Source: Glaciihabitans sp. dw_435 | GTDB lineage: Bacteria > Actinomycetota > Actinomycetes > Actinomycetales > Microbacteriaceae | Reading direction: 5' to 3' | DNA: 64,000 nucleotides | NCBI RefSeq assembly: GCF_018449675.1 | Contig: NZ_JAAVUZ010000003.1 | Span: 62,001 to 126,000, forward strand | Part shown: positions 25,501 through 35,558 of the stretch, piece after piece | How positions within the stretch are numbered: the stretch's first letter is position 1 | How the letters are laid out: the number at the start of each line of letters is the position of its first letter | The notes under the pieces: generated by a model | What the model was told of the DNA's origin: nothing | The model's database searches: none | What the model saw: only the letters and a program-made list of their open reading frames with translations | Made by a program: the position numbers and the translations under genes

Positions 25501-27582
25501 GTGGCGAGTTCCGACTACTCCGCTCGACACCTGTCCGTGCTCGAAGGCCTCGAGGCCGTTCGCAAACGCCCGGGCATGTACATCGGTTCGACCGACGCGC
25601 GCGGACTCATGCACTGCCTGTGGGAGATCATCGACAACTCGGTCGATGAGGCCCTCGGCGGCCACGGCTCGCAGATCAGCGTGATTCTGCACGCGGATGA
25701 CTCGGTCGAGGTGCACGACCGCGCCCGCGGCATCCCCGTGGACATCGAGCCGAAGACGGGTCTGTCCGGCGTCGAGGTCGTTTTCACCAAGCTGCACGCC
25801 GGTGGCAAGTTCGGCTCCGGCTCGTACGCCGCGTCCGGTGGATTACACGGGGTCGGTGCATCCGTTGTCAACGCTTTGTCCGAACGCCTCGACGTCGAGG
25901 TTGACCGCGACGGCAAGACCTACGCGATGTCCTTCCACCGCGGCGAGCCCGGCAATTTCGACGACAAGGGCGGCGAGAAGACTCCGGATGCCCCGTTCGC
26001 CCCGTTCGTTTCCGGCAGCGAGCTTCGTGTGGTGGGCAAGGTTGCCAAGGGCAAGACCGGTACCCGCATCCGTTACTGGGCCGATCGCCAGATCTTCACC
26101 AAGGGAGCTGACTTCCAGACGGAAGAGCTGTTCTCCCGCGCACGCCAGACCGCATTCCTCGTGCCCGGCCTGTCGATTGACATCGCCGACAACCGCGGCG
26201 AGACACCGACGAGCGAGACCTTCAGCTTTGCCGGCGGCATCTCCGAGTTCGTTGACTACCTGAGTCCCGACGCACCACTCACCGAGACGTGGCGCATGCA
26301 GGGGTCCGGCACGTTCACCGAAACGGTTCCCGTGCTGCAACCCACGGGGGCGATGGTGCCGACCGAACTGACCCGCGACTGCGAGGTCGACATCGCGCTG
26401 CGCTGGGGAACCGGCTACGAGACCGTGCTCAAGAGCTTCGTCAACATCATCGCCACGCCCAAGGGCGGCACGCACCAGGCCGGTTTCGAACAGGGCCTCA
26501 TGAAGTTCCTCCGCGCCGAGGTCGAGAAGAACGCCCGGCGCCTCAAGGTCGGCAACGACAAGCTCGACAAGGACGACATCCTCGCCGGCATGACCGCGGT
26601 GCTGACGGTGCGGCTGCCGGAGCCGCAGTTCGAGGGGCAGACCAAGGAAATCCTCGGCACTCCCGCGGTGCGTGCGATCGTGGCATCCGTCATCGCCAAG
26701 ACCATGGCGGAACGATTCGCCTCTCCCAAGCGCGATGACAAGGCGCAGTCGGCCCTGTTGCTCGACAAGATCGTCGCCGAAATGAAGTCGCGCATCTCCG
26801 CCCGCACGCACAAGGAGACCCAGCGCCGCAAGAACGCGCTCGAGAGCTCCTCGCTGCCGGCGAAGCTCGTGGACTGCCGCTCGAGCGACGTGCTCAACAG
26901 CGAGCTGATGATCGTCGAGGGCGACTCCGCCCTCGGCACGGCCAAACTCGCGCGCGACAGCGAGTACCAGGCGCTGCTTCCGATCCGCGGCAAGATCCTC
27001 AACGTGCAGAAGGCCTCGGTCAGTGACATGCTGAGCAACGCCGAGTGCGCGTCGATCATCCAGGTGATTGGCGCCGGCTCTGGCCGGTCGTTCGACATCA
27101 CGCAGGCGCGCTACGGCAAGGTCATCATCATGAGCGACGCGGATGTCGACGGCGCGCACATCCGCACCCTCCTGCTCACCCTCTTCTTCCGCTACATGCG
27201 ACCCATGATCGAGGAGGGGCGCGTCTTCGCCGCGGTTCCGCCACTGCACCGCGTGATCGTCATGAACCCGGGTTCCAAGCCGAACGAGACGATCTACACC
27301 TACTCCGAAAAGGAGCTGGAGGGCGTGCTCGCCGGACTCAAGAAACAGAACAAGCGCTACCAGGACCCGATCCAGCGCTACAAGGGCCTCGGCGAGATGG
27401 ACGCGGACCAGCTGTCGTCCACCACCATGGACCGCCGCTACCGCACCCTGCGCCGCGTGCGCGTCGACGACGCGGAAGACGCCGCGCGCGTGTTTGAGCT
27501 GCTCATGGGCAACGATGTTGCTCCCCGCAAGGAGTTCATCATCGCCGGCGACGGATTCGACCGGGCCCGCATCGACATGTAG
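25501..27582 (+). CDS. parE: DNA topoisomerase IV subunit B (ParE/GyrB family)
   Basis: ATPase subunit of a type IIA topoisomerase. The 693 residues include the GHKL ATP site (EIIDNSVDEAL, HDRARGIPVD, GLHGVGASVVNAL), the transducer domain, and the Toprim domain with VEGDSALGTAK and SDADVDGAHI. The usual EGDSAGGSA is altered to EGDSALGTA, while the metal-binding Glu and DxD are kept. GTG 25501 has AAGGAG 6 bases upstream. It faces parC on the other strand, and the pairing supports topoisomerase IV rather than gyrase; a separate gyrBA is expected elsewhere. The end converges on the NUDIX gene at a hairpin. Confidence 0.93.
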   Translation: MASSDYSARHLSVLEGLEAVRKRPGMYIGSTDARGLMHCLWEIIDNSVDEALGGHGSQISVILHADDSVEVHDRARGIPVDIEPKTGLSGVEVVFTKLHAGGKFGSGSYAASGGLHGVGASVVNALSERLDVEVDRDGKTYAMSFHRGEPGNFDDKGGEKTPDAPFAPFVSGSELRVVGKVAKGKTGTRIRYWADRQIFTKGADFQTEELFSRARQTAFLVPGLSIDIADNRGETPTSETFSFAGGISEFVDYLSPDAPLTETWRMQGSGTFTETVPVLQPTGAMVPTELTRDCEVDIALRWGTGYETVLKSFVNIIATPKGGTHQAGFEQGLMKFLRAEVEKNARRLKVGNDKLDKDDILAGMTAVLTVRLPEPQFEGQTKEILGTPAVRAIVASVIAKTMAERFASPKRDDKAQSALLLDKIVAEMKSRISARTHKETQRRKNALESSSLPAKLVDCRSSDVLNSELMIVEGDSALGTAKLARDSEYQALLPIRGKILNVQKASVSDMLSNAECASIIQVIGAGSGRSFDITQARYGKVIIMSDADVDGAHIRTLLLTLFFRYMRPMIEEGRVFAAVPPLHRVIVMNPGSKPNETIYTYSEKELEGVLAGLKKQNKRYQDPIQRYKGLGEMDADQLSSTTMDRRYRTLRRVRVDDAEDAARVFELLMGNDVAPRKEFIIAGDGFDRARIDM

Positions 27583-27589
27583 CACGGCG

Positions 27590-27611
27590 GCGTTGCCCGC
27601 ACGGGCAACGC
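27590..27611. terminator. Bidirectional hairpin between parE and the NUDIX gene
   Basis: GCGTTGCCC (27590-27598) and GGGCAACGC (27603-27611) form a perfect 9-bp stem around GCAC in the 34-bp gap between convergent genes. Confidence 0.65.
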
Positions 27612-27616
27612 TACGG

Positions 27617-28084
27617 CTACTCGTCTTCGAGCAGCTCGAGCATTCCGTCCGGATAGAGCAGCGCCTCGTCCTGGGCGAACAGCGCTATCGGCTGCCAGGA
27701 GGCAGTCGCGCCACGGTCGGTGTTCTTCAGCGCGATCTCGGTCGTGGAGTAGAGCTGCTCGCGGTCGAGCGTGCACTCGTACACGAACGTCACCTCGCGC
27801 ACGGCCTCCGTGAAGCTTGTCTGCGTGCTTTCGATCTCGCCAAGCAGGTCGATGTCGGAGATTTCCGAACCCAGCAGCGAGCGGATGACCCGGCGCAGGC
27901 TCAATTCGGCATTCTCACCGGTCGCGACCTCGCCGCCGATCGGGCGGAAGTAATCCTCGTTGATGGAGTTGTCGTGTCCTCCGGTGACGAGGAGATCGTC
28001 ATCCCGGCGCACGACTGCCACCACGCGGGAGTGGACCCTCAGCGGGCTGCCGTTTTCTCCCCGGACGGTTCCGAACGCGCTCAC
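27617..28084 (-). CDS. NUDIX-fold protein with a degenerate Nudix box
   Basis: A 155-residue protein with the NUDIX fold ([19 protein letters not shown], then [12 protein letters not shown]). The box that should read GX5EX7REUXEEXGU reads GEVATGE followed by [15 protein letters not shown]. The first glutamate is present, but the RE and both glutamates of EE are missing. It is therefore probably not a pyrophosphohydrolase, although the fold could bind a nucleotide. The GTG start overlaps the parC stop by 4 bp (GTGA), so it is translationally coupled to parC. Its partner function with topoisomerase IV is unknown. Confidence 0.75.
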   Translation of the reverse strand: MSAFGTVRGENGSPLRVHSRVVAVVRRDDDLLVTGGHDNSINEDYFRPIGGEVATGENAELSLRRVIRSLLGSEISDIDLLGEIESTQTSFTEAVREVTFVYECTLDREQLYSTTEIALKNTDRGATASWQPIALFAQDEALLYPDGMLELLEDE

Positions 28085-30591
28085 AGGCTCGCCCCGATCG
28101 TCGCAACGATTCCCTCAAGCGGCGTGCCCGAGGCATCCCGCTTCGATCCGGAGTCCGGAAGCTTGCGCACAGCGCCGTCCGACCCAAGCGCGTGTGCGGG
28201 AGCGGTGCCCGCCCACGCCACGGTCAGCCTGTCTTCGCCCTTGAGGAACGCGTGGGCCCGCACTCCGCCGGTCGCGCGACCCTTGGCGGGGAACTCGAAC
28301 ACCTCGGAGAGCTTCGCCCGGCCGGAGTCGGTTCCCGGGATGGTTTCGGTTGAACCGGACACGGTAGCGACCACGACATTCTCCATGGGGTTGATGGCGC
28401 CGAAGAAGATGACCTCTCCTGAGGTGCCGAGGTTGATGCCGGCCATACCGCCAGCGGACGTCCCCTGCGGGCGCACTGTACCGGCCGAGAAGCGCAGCAG
28501 TCGCGCGTCGGAGGTGACGAAGACGAACTCGGCTCCGTCGGGTGCCTGGTCGACACCGACAACCTGGTCACCCGGCTTCAGCGCGATGACCTCGAAGTCG
28601 GGCTTGTTCGGGTAGTTGCCCGCGGTGACGCGCTTGACGACGCCCTGCTTCGTTCCGATGGCGATGGGAACGGTGGATGTCAGTGAGACCAGTCCCACCA
28701 CGCGCTCCTTCGCGTTTCCCAGCGCGATGTAGTCGGTGATCTTGACTCCGGCGCCGAGCTGGATTGAGTTCTCTGGCACGCTCGGCAGGTCGACGGGGGA
28801 GAAGCGGATGAGGCGACCGAGGGACGTGACCGCCCCGATCTCCGTGCGGCTGGTCGTGACGACGGACGACCGGATGGCGTCGTGCTTCGTGCGTCGGCGG
28901 GTGATGGCGGATCCCGTGCCGGCCGCGGGCGCCGCGACATCCCCCTCCAGACCATCCAGCAGGGTGGGTTCCGTCTCCGCCGGGGGAGCCAGGTCGACGC
29001 GGATGGCGCGGCCCGTGGTCGAGAGATACACGCGGCAGGCGGTATCGGCGATCTCGAGGATGGGCGCGTTCTTGCGGCTGCTCGCGGTCGCGATGGACGG
29101 GCGCGCCTCTGTCAGGAGGGTGCGGCGGGGGGTGCCGAACTTCTCGGCGACGTTCTCGAGCTCGTCGGAGACCAGCTGGCGAATGCGCTTGGGGTCGGCC
29201 AGGATTGCCTCGAGTTCGGCGATCTCCTCGCGGAGCTTGTCACGCTCTGCCTCCAGCTCGATGCGGCTGAAGCGGGTGAGGCGGCGCAGGCGCAGTTCGA
29301 GGATGTACTCGGCCTGAATCTGGCTGAGATCGAAGACGTCGATGAGGCGGGTGCGCGCCTCCTCGCTGTCGTCGCTTGTGCGGATGACCTGGATGACCTC
29401 GTCGATATCGACAATGGCGACCAGGAGGCCCTCAACGAGGTGCAGGCGCTCCCGGCGGCGGTCGAGGCGGAACTGGCTGCGCCTGCGCACGACCGACAGC
29501 CGGTGGTCGACGTAGACCTGCAGCAGGTCGCGCAGCCCGAGGGTGCGCGGACCGCCCCCAACGAGCGCGACGTTGTTGATGTTGAAGCTGTCTTCGAGCG
29601 GGGTGTAGCGGTAGAGCTGCTCGAGCACGGCGTCGGGGCTGAAGCCGGTCTTGATGCCGATGACGAGGCGCAGGCCGTGCCGGCGGTCGGTGAGGTCGGT
29701 CACATCGGAGATGCCCACGAGCTTCTTCGAGTTGACGCCGTCCTTGATCTTCTCGATGACCTTCTCGGCACCGACCATGTATGGCAGTTCCGTGACGACA
29801 AGCCCGGTCTTGCGGGCGGAAATCGACTCGACGGCGACCTTGGCACGGGTCTTGAAGGCACCGCGGCCGGTGGCGTAGGCATCCCTGATGCCGGCCAGAC
29901 CGATGATCGTTCCGCCCGTGGGCAGGTCGGGTCCGGGCACGAAGGCCATGAGGTCGTCAAGGGATGCATCGGGGTTGTGCAGCAGGTGACGGGCGGCACC
30001 GACGACCTCGACGAGGTTGTGTGGCGCCATGTTCGTGGCCATGCCGACGGCGATGCCGCTCGCGCCATTGACCAACAGGTTGGGGAACGCCGCCGGGAGC
30101 ACCTCCGGCTGCGTGAGCTGGTTGTCGTAGTTGGGAACGAAGTCCACGACGTCTTCGTCGAGGCCATCCGTCATCGCAAGGGCGGCCGCTTCCAGGCGCG
30201 CCTCCGTGTACCGGGGGGCGGCGGGACCGTCGTCGAGGGACCCGAAGTTGCCGTGGCCGTCGATGAGCGGAACGCGAAGGATGAAGTCCTGCGTGAGCCG
30301 CACCATGGCGTCGTAGATGGACGCGTCGCCGTGCGGGTGGAGCTTTCCCATGACGTCGCCGACGACGCGGGCCGACTTGACGTGACCGCGGTCGGGACGC
30401 AGTCCCATTTCGGTCATCTGGTAGAGAATGCGGCGCTGTACCGGCTTCAGTCCGTCCCGCGCGTCCGGAAGAGCGCGCGAGTAAATGACGGAGTAGGCAT
30501 ATTCGAGGAACGAGCCCTGCATTTCGGCGGAGAGATCGACATCTTCGATGCGTTCGCCCGCGGCTGCGGTGGGAGATTCGGGAGTAGTCAT
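28081..30591 (-). CDS. parC: DNA topoisomerase IV subunit A (ParC/GyrA family)
   Basis: DNA-cleaving subunit of a type IIA topoisomerase. The 836 residues include a winged-helix domain with the quinolone region [14 protein letters not shown], the catalytic tyrosine in PRYTEARL (Tyr128), a coiled-coil tower (about 400-460), and a C-terminal beta-propeller from about 500. The propeller lacks a recognisable GyrA box (QRRGGRG), which fits topoisomerase IV. The resistance-determining positions are Ala then Ser, as in mycobacterial GyrA, where Ala at the first position is linked to lower natural quinolone sensitivity. ATG 30591 lies only 12 bp from the divergent ATG at 30604. Confidence 0.93.
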   Translation of the reverse strand: MTTPESPTAAAGERIEDVDLSAEMQGSFLEYAYSVIYSRALPDARDGLKPVQRRILYQMTEMGLRPDRGHVKSARVVGDVMGKLHPHGDASIYDAMVRLTQDFILRVPLIDGHGNFGSLDDGPAAPRYTEARLEAAALAMTDGLDEDVVDFVPNYDNQLTQPEVLPAAFPNLLVNGASGIAVGMATNMAPHNLVEVVGAARHLLHNPDASLDDLMAFVPGPDLPTGGTIIGLAGIRDAYATGRGAFKTRAKVAVESISARKTGLVVTELPYMVGAEKVIEKIKDGVNSKKLVGISDVTDLTDRRHGLRLVIGIKTGFSPDAVLEQLYRYTPLEDSFNINNVALVGGGPRTLGLRDLLQVYVDHRLSVVRRRSQFRLDRRRERLHLVEGLLVAIVDIDEVIQVIRTSDDSEEARTRLIDVFDLSQIQAEYILELRLRRLTRFSRIELEAERDKLREEIAELEAILADPKRIRQLVSDELENVAEKFGTPRRTLLTEARPSIATASSRKNAPILEIADTACRVYLSTTGRAIRVDLAPPAETEPTLLDGLEGDVAAPAAGTGSAITRRRTKHDAIRSSVVTTSRTEIGAVTSLGRLIRFSPVDLPSVPENSIQLGAGVKITDYIALGNAKERVVGLVSLTSTVPIAIGTKQGVVKRVTAGNYPNKPDFEVIALKPGDQVVGVDQAPDGAEFVFVTSDARLLRFSAGTVRPQGTSAGGMAGINLGTSGEVIFFGAINPMENVVVATVSGSTETIPGTDSGRAKLSEVFEFPAKGRATGGVRAHAFLKGEDRLTVAWAGTAPAHALGSDGAVRKLPDSGSKRDASGTPLEGIVATIGASL

Positions 30592-30603
30592 AGGATTGCC
30601 ACC

Positions 30604-31746
30604 ATGCTACCGGCGCCGAAAACAGACCGGATCACCCTCGCCGATGTGTTGACAAGTTCCCTGTCCGCCTTGGATGGGTCATCCAATCGACTGAACCTCC
30701 CACCCGTCACCAGGGCCGTGGTCCTGCTGGTCGATGGGCTGGGAGTCGAGGCGCTCAAGGCCCGGTCGGGACATGCCCGCACCCTGTTCGGAGCCCTCAC
30801 CGGGTCATCCGTCATCGACTCGGGATTTCCGACGACGACGGCCGCAGCCCTCGCCACCCTGACCACCGGGGTTGCCCCGGGGCAGCACGGTCTCGTCGGC
30901 TACACGGTGCTGGATCCGGCGAATGACCGCGTCGTCAACCAGCTCTCCGGCTGGGACGACAGGCTCGACCCCGCCACCTGGCAGCGTGTGCCCACCCTCT
31001 TCGAGACGGCCGTGGCCCAGGGCTACCGGGCCGCTGCCGTCGGGCCGCTGCGCTACCGCGACTCGGGGTTCAGCGGTGCCGTGCTGCGCGGTGCCGAGTA
31101 CCTCGATGCGGGATCCATCGCCGAGCGCATGCAGCGCGCGGCCGGGTGGCTGCGCGAGGTGGGGGAGCCCGGCATCCTCTACGTCTACGTTCCCGAACTT
31201 GACGTCGCCGCCCACGCGAACGGCTGGGAGTCGGACGTGTGGATCCGCAAGCTCGAGGAACTCGACTCTGCGGTGCGCGCCTTCCTGCCGTCACTGACCC
31301 CGACGGACGGGCTCCTGCTCACGGCGGATCACGGTGTCGTCGATGTGCCGCACCACGCGCACGTGCTCATCGACGCCGAACCGGCACTGCTCGACGGGGT
31401 GCGGTTTGTCGCCGGCGACCCGCGGTGCCTCCAGCTTCACTTCGAGCCGGGACTGGCGGATGACGCGCGCGACGCGCTCATCGAACGCTGGCGTGACGCC
31501 GAGGGGAGCCGCGCGTGGGTCGCCACCCGTGCCGAGGCCATTGCCGCCAACTGGTTCGGCGAGGTGTCGCCCGACGTGGCACCCCGCATTGGTGATCTCC
31601 TGATCGCGGCCCGCAAGAACATCGCTTACTACGACGGACGCAGCCGGGACACGCACGGGCAGGCCATGATCGGCCAACACGGATCGTTCTCACCGGCAGA
31701 GGTACGCGTTCCCCTCCTGCGGTTCGGGGCGTTCGCCCGCGCCTGA
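30604..31746 (+). CDS. Alkaline phosphatase superfamily phosphodiesterase/nucleotide pyrophosphatase
   Basis: Predicted two-metal phosphohydrolase of the type I phosphodiesterase/nucleotide pyrophosphatase family. The 380 residues show VVLLVDGLG (first metal Asp), [14 protein letters not shown] (nucleophile Thr), [13 protein letters not shown] (Asp/His ligands), [12 protein letters not shown] and IGQHGSFSP (last His). All ligands appear present. No signal peptide is seen, so it is probably cytoplasmic. ATG 30604 has AGGA at a distance of 9. It is divergent from parC and convergent with recQ, 14 bp apart. The substrate is unknown. Confidence 0.87.
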   Translation: MLPAPKTDRITLADVLTSSLSALDGSSNRLNLPPVTRAVVLLVDGLGVEALKARSGHARTLFGALTGSSVIDSGFPTTTAAALATLTTGVAPGQHGLVGYTVLDPANDRVVNQLSGWDDRLDPATWQRVPTLFETAVAQGYRAAAVGPLRYRDSGFSGAVLRGAEYLDAGSIAERMQRAAGWLREVGEPGILYVYVPELDVAAHANGWESDVWIRKLEELDSAVRAFLPSLTPTDGLLLTADHGVVDVPHHAHVLIDAEPALLDGVRFVAGDPRCLQLHFEPGLADDARDALIERWRDAEGSRAWVATRAEAIAANWFGEVSPDVAPRIGDLLIAARKNIAYYDGRSRDTHGQAMIGQHGSFSPAEVRVPLLRFGAFARA

Positions 31747-31760
31747 CGTGCCGGCTGCCC

Positions 31761-33383
31761 TCAGGCGAGCGCGAGCAGGTGGCGTTGCCCGATGACGGAC
31801 AGCGATAGCACCTTGTATCCCTCACGGTCGAAGAAGACAGTCAGGCTGTCGCCTTCTTCGCTCATGACGATGCCGGTTCCCCACGCGGCGTGCACCACGG
31901 TCGCTCCCTCGGGGAAGGCCGACACCTGGCGTACCGCGAACTCGGGTGCGTAAGCGGAACCAGAGGAACAGGTGTCGCAGTTTCCGCAGGGTGCCGGCAG
32001 TTCCTCGCCGAAGTACCCGAGCAGCAACTGACGCCTGCACCGCCGCGTTTCGGCGTATGCGCGCATCATCGCGATTCGCGAGTGTTCAATCCTTTCGCGC
32101 TGGCGCCCTGCCGCGACGCCGCGGAGCGCGGCGTCCTCCGCGGTGATCGCCGGGTCGGCTGTCACCCCGAGATGGTCGTGGACGACGACTCCCGCCTCCT
32201 CCAGGAGGTTGACGAGTCTTGCGGTTCCCTGCTCCGAAAGAGCAACGGCCCGGGCGATGTCGGCCACCCGTGTTGGTCCGCCGGCATCGACCAGTGCCGT
32301 GAATACCCGGGCGAGGTCGTCAGACCGGGGCACACCGCCGGCGAAGAAGCTGAGCAGTCCGAGGTCCTCGGGGCGGTAGTTGAGGGTTACCGTTGCCGGC
32401 TCCCCGTCACGGCCGGCGCGGCCGACCTCCTGGTAGTAGCTGTCGAGAGAGTCAGGGATTGAGGCGTGCACGACAAACCGCACATAGGGTTTGTCGATGC
32501 CCATACCGAACGCACTGGTGGCCACCACCACCTCGGCGACGCCGCTGTGGAAGTCGGCTTGTGCGGCGGCGCGCAGGCCCGTGCTCAGTCCGGCGTGGTA
32601 CCCGACGCCGTGGAAGCCGCGCGCGGTGAGTTCCGCCGTGAACTCCTCGGTGTCACGGTGCGTCGCCACGTACACGAGTCCGGGTTTTGCCGTGGCGATC
32701 ACCTGCGCAAGCACCGCCGCGTGCTTTTCGTGGGGGTTCTCGTGACGCACAACCTCCAGTCGGAGGTTGGGACGGTCAAAGCCGAAGGTGAGAACCCGCG
32801 GCTCGCGCATTCCGAGCCGCCGCACGATCTCGTCGCGCACGGGTGGTGAGCCCGTTGCGGTCAGGGCAAGTACCGTCGGGTGGCCGAGTGTCTCGATCGC
32901 GTCCGCCAGTCGCAGGTAGTCCGGCCGGAAATCGTGTCCCCAGGCGGCGACCGAGTGAGCTTCATCGACGACGAACAGGCCGACCCCAATGGCGGCGAGT
33001 CGGTCGAGCACGTCGGCGCGTGCCAGCTGTTCAGGAGAGAGCAGCAGGTATTTCGCGGTGCCGTCCGTGACAGCGAGTCAGGCCGCAGCGTTGGCGCGCG
33101 CACCCTGGGCGGAATTCACCGCGACGGCCCGCGGGGCATTCGGGTGCTGGGCGAGCGTGCTGATCTGATCGGCCTCGAGCGCGATCAAGGGGGAGACAAC
33201 CACCGTGATGCCGCCGGTCATGGCGCCGGCTACCTGGTAGATCGCCGACTTGCCATACCCGGTGGGCATGACTCCGAGGGTGTCAGTTCCGCCGATCGTG
33301 CTGCGGATCGCCTCGATCTGTCCGGTGCGCAGGTCGCCCCAGCCAAAGAGCTCGAGGGCGACCCGGTCGATCGCTGCTGTCAC
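31761..33383 (-). pseudogene. recQ: RecQ-type DNA helicase gene interrupted by an in-frame TGA
   Basis: Unwinds DNA 3' to 5' in recombination repair when intact. From GTG 33383 the frame encodes the Walker A motif (MPTGYGKSAIYQ) and helicase motifs through AVNSAQGARANAAA, then meets TGA at 33080-33078. The same frame continues without a gap: LAVTDGTAKYLLLSPEQLA, DEAH (VVDEAHSVAAWGHDF), motif VI (QEVGRAGRDG), the zinc cysteines (CRRQ...CGNCDTC) and a C-terminal Tudor/CarD-like segment (HAAWGTGIV). Total length without the stop would be 540 codons. The codon is one step from CGA (Arg) or TGG (Trp). It is a recent nonsense mutation, readthrough, or a sequence error. It lies 6 bp after sepH, likely in one operon. 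Confidence 0.8.
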
Positions 33384-33389
33384 GCCCGA

Positions 33390-34454
33390 TCAGGCGAGGT
33401 CGTCGTCCGTGCGCGCACCAAAGACGATCTCGTCCCAGCTGGGCATCGACTGGCGTCCCTTGCGGTTTGCCTTGTTTCCCTGCTGGGGACCACCCGAGGG
33501 AAGGAAGGGTTGCGGAGCTGTCGATCGCCCCGGCTCCTCTTCCTCATCGTCAAAGTGGTCGAGCGGGATGTCGACAATGCGGATGCTCCCGGTGGAGGGG
33601 TGCATGGGCGACGGCACACCCGAGGTGGGAGCGGGCGGCTCCTCCTCGAAGCTCGCGGCCTCACGCTCACCCCTGCGACGACGCAGGGCCTCAAGAAGAT
33701 CCGATGTCTGGTTGTGATCGACGGGAGTTTCTTCGCGCCGGGCGGGGGTCACGACGGCGCCGGTGGGCTGCGTGGCGTGGCGCGGCTCGGAGTTGTCGGC
33801 CTCACTCAGGTCGAAGGCACCGCTGTCGAAGCGGCTGGCTCCGGTGTCGGACTCGTCGTTGCCCACGGCACGGAGACGGGGAATGAGCGCGCCGGCAGCC
33901 TCGCCCTGCTGGGAGAGCGTCACCGCCTCGCCGTTCTGGGGAGACAGCGCGAGCTTCTTCGGGTCGAAGGTCCAGCGGGCATCGTGGTCGATGCTGTCGG
34001 CGGTGAAGGACAGCTTCACGACCCAGCCAACCCCGGTCTCTTTCCAGCTCGCCCATCGTTCGCCAGTGGCGCCGAGGTCGTAGAGCCGTTCCCGGATTAC
34101 GGAGCCAAAGGTCGAGCCCTGTGCCATGGGGTCGGTCTCGAGGGCGGTGTGTACGGCGACGCTGAGCGCCGTCTCCACCACGAACTCGCGCTCGGCCATG
34201 ACGGGGCCTTCGAATTTCTGGATGTACTCCAGTGGCACACCGGTGATCGAGGACACGTCCTGGGCGGACATGCCACCGCGGATGTGTGCCTGGATCTCGC
34301 GGGGTGCGAGTTTGCGGCCGGCACCCGGTTCGGGCACCGCCTGGCGCAGTTTGGACTGCAGCACTTCGTCGATGGGGATACGGAAGCGGGTTCCGTCGTC
34401 CGAGGCGACGAGCAGTGCGCCGTTCTCAACTCCGATTACACGTAGGTCTTGCAT
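33390..34454 (-). CDS. sepH: SepH septation protein (DUF3071)
   Basis: Actinobacterial cell-division protein that in Streptomyces and mycobacteria binds FtsZ and promotes its assembly. The 354 residues show the conserved N-terminal domain with its helix-turn-helix-like part (PREIQAHIRGGMSAQDVSSI), a long disordered acidic/Pro-rich middle, and the conserved C-terminal PSWDEIVFGARTDDD. ATG 34454 gives the normal MQDLRVIG start and has GGAGGG about 9 bases upstream. It is divergent from the DUF4193 gene and upstream of recQ. Confidence 0.92.
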   Translation of the reverse strand: MQDLRVIGVENGALLVASDDGTRFRIPIDEVLQSKLRQAVPEPGAGRKLAPREIQAHIRGGMSAQDVSSITGVPLEYIQKFEGPVMAEREFVVETALSVAVHTALETDPMAQGSTFGSVIRERLYDLGATGERWASWKETGVGWVVKLSFTADSIDHDARWTFDPKKLALSPQNGEAVTLSQQGEAAGALIPRLRAVGNDESDTGASRFDSGAFDLSEADNSEPRHATQPTGAVVTPARREETPVDHNQTSDLLEALRRRRGEREAASFEEEPPAPTSGVPSPMHPSTGSIRIVDIPLDHFDDEEEEPGRSTAPQPFLPSGGPQQGNKANRKGRQSMPSWDEIVFGARTDDDLA

Positions 34455-34658
34455 GCTTAAAAGCCCTCCGGCTGTCGCGATTCCCGCCAAGGATGACACG
34501 GAACACTCGCGGATTGCGGGAATAGAACGGGCGTGCCGAAAGTTACTTCACCAGCAAGATGAGTAGCTCGATCTCGCGGTTTGCTATTCGGTTTGTATTC
34601 ATGCAAACTATGGCCGCCGATTTGGTTTACTCAAGGCTTATATAAGAAGTGGATGGGC

Positions 34659-34952
34659 ATGGCAACCGATTACGACGCACCCCGTAAGACCGACGATGAC
34701 ACCGAGTCAATCGAGGCTCTGAAGGAACGCGTCCCGGACAAGATGTCGGGCAGTGTCGATGTCGATGACGCTGACAACCCCGGCAGTTTCGAACTCGCTG
34801 GACAGGATCTGTCAGACCTCGACCTCGACGTCGTGGTACTGCCTCCCCAGGCAGATGAATTCACCTGCGTGAGCTGTTTCCTCGTGAAGCACCGCTCGCA
34901 GCTGGACCACGACACCAAGCTGGGTCCGATTTGCATTGAGTGCGGAGCGTAA
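34659..34952 (+). CDS. DUF4193 family protein
   Basis: A 97-residue actinobacterial protein of unknown role. It starts with the conserved MATDYDAPRK, has an acidic middle (DLSDLDLDVVVLP), and ends with a zinc-ribbon-like pair CVSC...CIEC. ATG 34659 matches the family start. An upstream ATG at 34653 lies 6 bases after TATAAG (34641-34646), so a leaderless product two residues longer is possible. It is commonly found next to sepH and dut, as here. Confidence 0.88.
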   Translation: MATDYDAPRKTDDDTESIEALKERVPDKMSGSVDVDDADNPGSFELAGQDLSDLDLDVVVLPPQADEFTCVSCFLVKHRSQLDHDTKLGPICIECGA

Positions 34953-35003
34953 GCTTCAGCACCCTCCGGGGCACCGCCGACACCGTCGGCATCGTTCCGC
35001 CCG

Positions 35004-35047
35004 AAACGCGCCGTTCACCAGGAATCCCGGTGAGCACGGCGCGCTTT
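35004..35047. terminator. Hairpin between the DUF4193 and DUF3093 genes
   Basis: CGCGCCG with CGGCGCG, and TCACC with GGTGA inside, flanked by AAA and TTT, form a bidirectional terminator-like structure between convergent genes. Confidence 0.55.
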
Positions 35048-35073
35048 GTGCGTTAACGGGCAAGCGTCGTCAC

Positions 35074-35520
35074 TCAGAGACGGGCGCGCGCCTGATCGAT
35101 AGCACGCATGAGGGCCTCCGGCTGGCGGGTTGACACCAGCCAGTACGGAGCGGGATCACGTTCGTCACGGATTTCGACCTTCACAACGGGGTCGACCCAG
35201 CCGCGGATGACAAGCCACGCGCGGGCGTCGAGACGCTGGCCGCGTTCGAGCGTCGCCTCCGACTTGGTGAAACCGTTCATTGCCCCGACGTTCTCGATCG
35301 GCAGCCGTGCACGCCCGGCGATCAGGGCGGACTCGCTCACCTCAATCACCGGGGAGGTGAAGGTCAACACGAGCACGGACGCAGCGAACAGGATGGCGGC
35401 CGCCCACACTCCCACCTCGGCATTGATCGGCAGAAACACCAGCAGGGCCGCGGGGATGATCAGTGCGGAGGCGATGTACTGCCATGGCCCGGGCAGAAGG
35501 CGTTCACGGTAAGTCGTCAT
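35074..35520 (-). CDS. DUF3093 family membrane protein
   Basis: A 148-residue actinobacterial protein with two transmembrane helices near the N-terminus (about 16-33 and 36-55) and a small cytoplasmic domain (VIEVSESALIAGRARLP, RAWLVIRGWVDPVVKVEI) that ends in a helix. The start MTTYRERLLPGPWQ matches the family. Its function is unknown, but the gene is routinely found beside dut in actinobacteria, and here it is divergent from dut with a 38-bp gap. Confidence 0.88.
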   Translation of the reverse strand: MTTYRERLLPGPWQYIASALIIPAALLVFLPINAEVGVWAAAILFAASVLVLTFTSPVIEVSESALIAGRARLPIENVGAMNGFTKSEATLERGQRLDARAWLVIRGWVDPVVKVEIRDERDPAPYWLVSTRQPEALMRAIDQARARL

Positions 35521-35546
35521 GGCTCTATTCGATCAGACTTCTGGAC

Positions 35547-35552
35547 TAGCCT
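35547..35552 (+). promoter_or_regulatory. -10 element TAGCCT of a probable leaderless promoter
   Basis: TAGCCT ends 6 bases before the GTG start of dut at 35559, with no Shine-Dalgarno sequence. Confidence 0.45.
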
Positions 35553-35558
35553 CGACAC

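Noticed and set aside
33078-33080. Selenocysteine at the recQ TGA
   Set aside because: RecQ is not a redox enzyme and no SECIS-like hairpin or Cys-containing context is seen; nonsense mutation or error is simpler.
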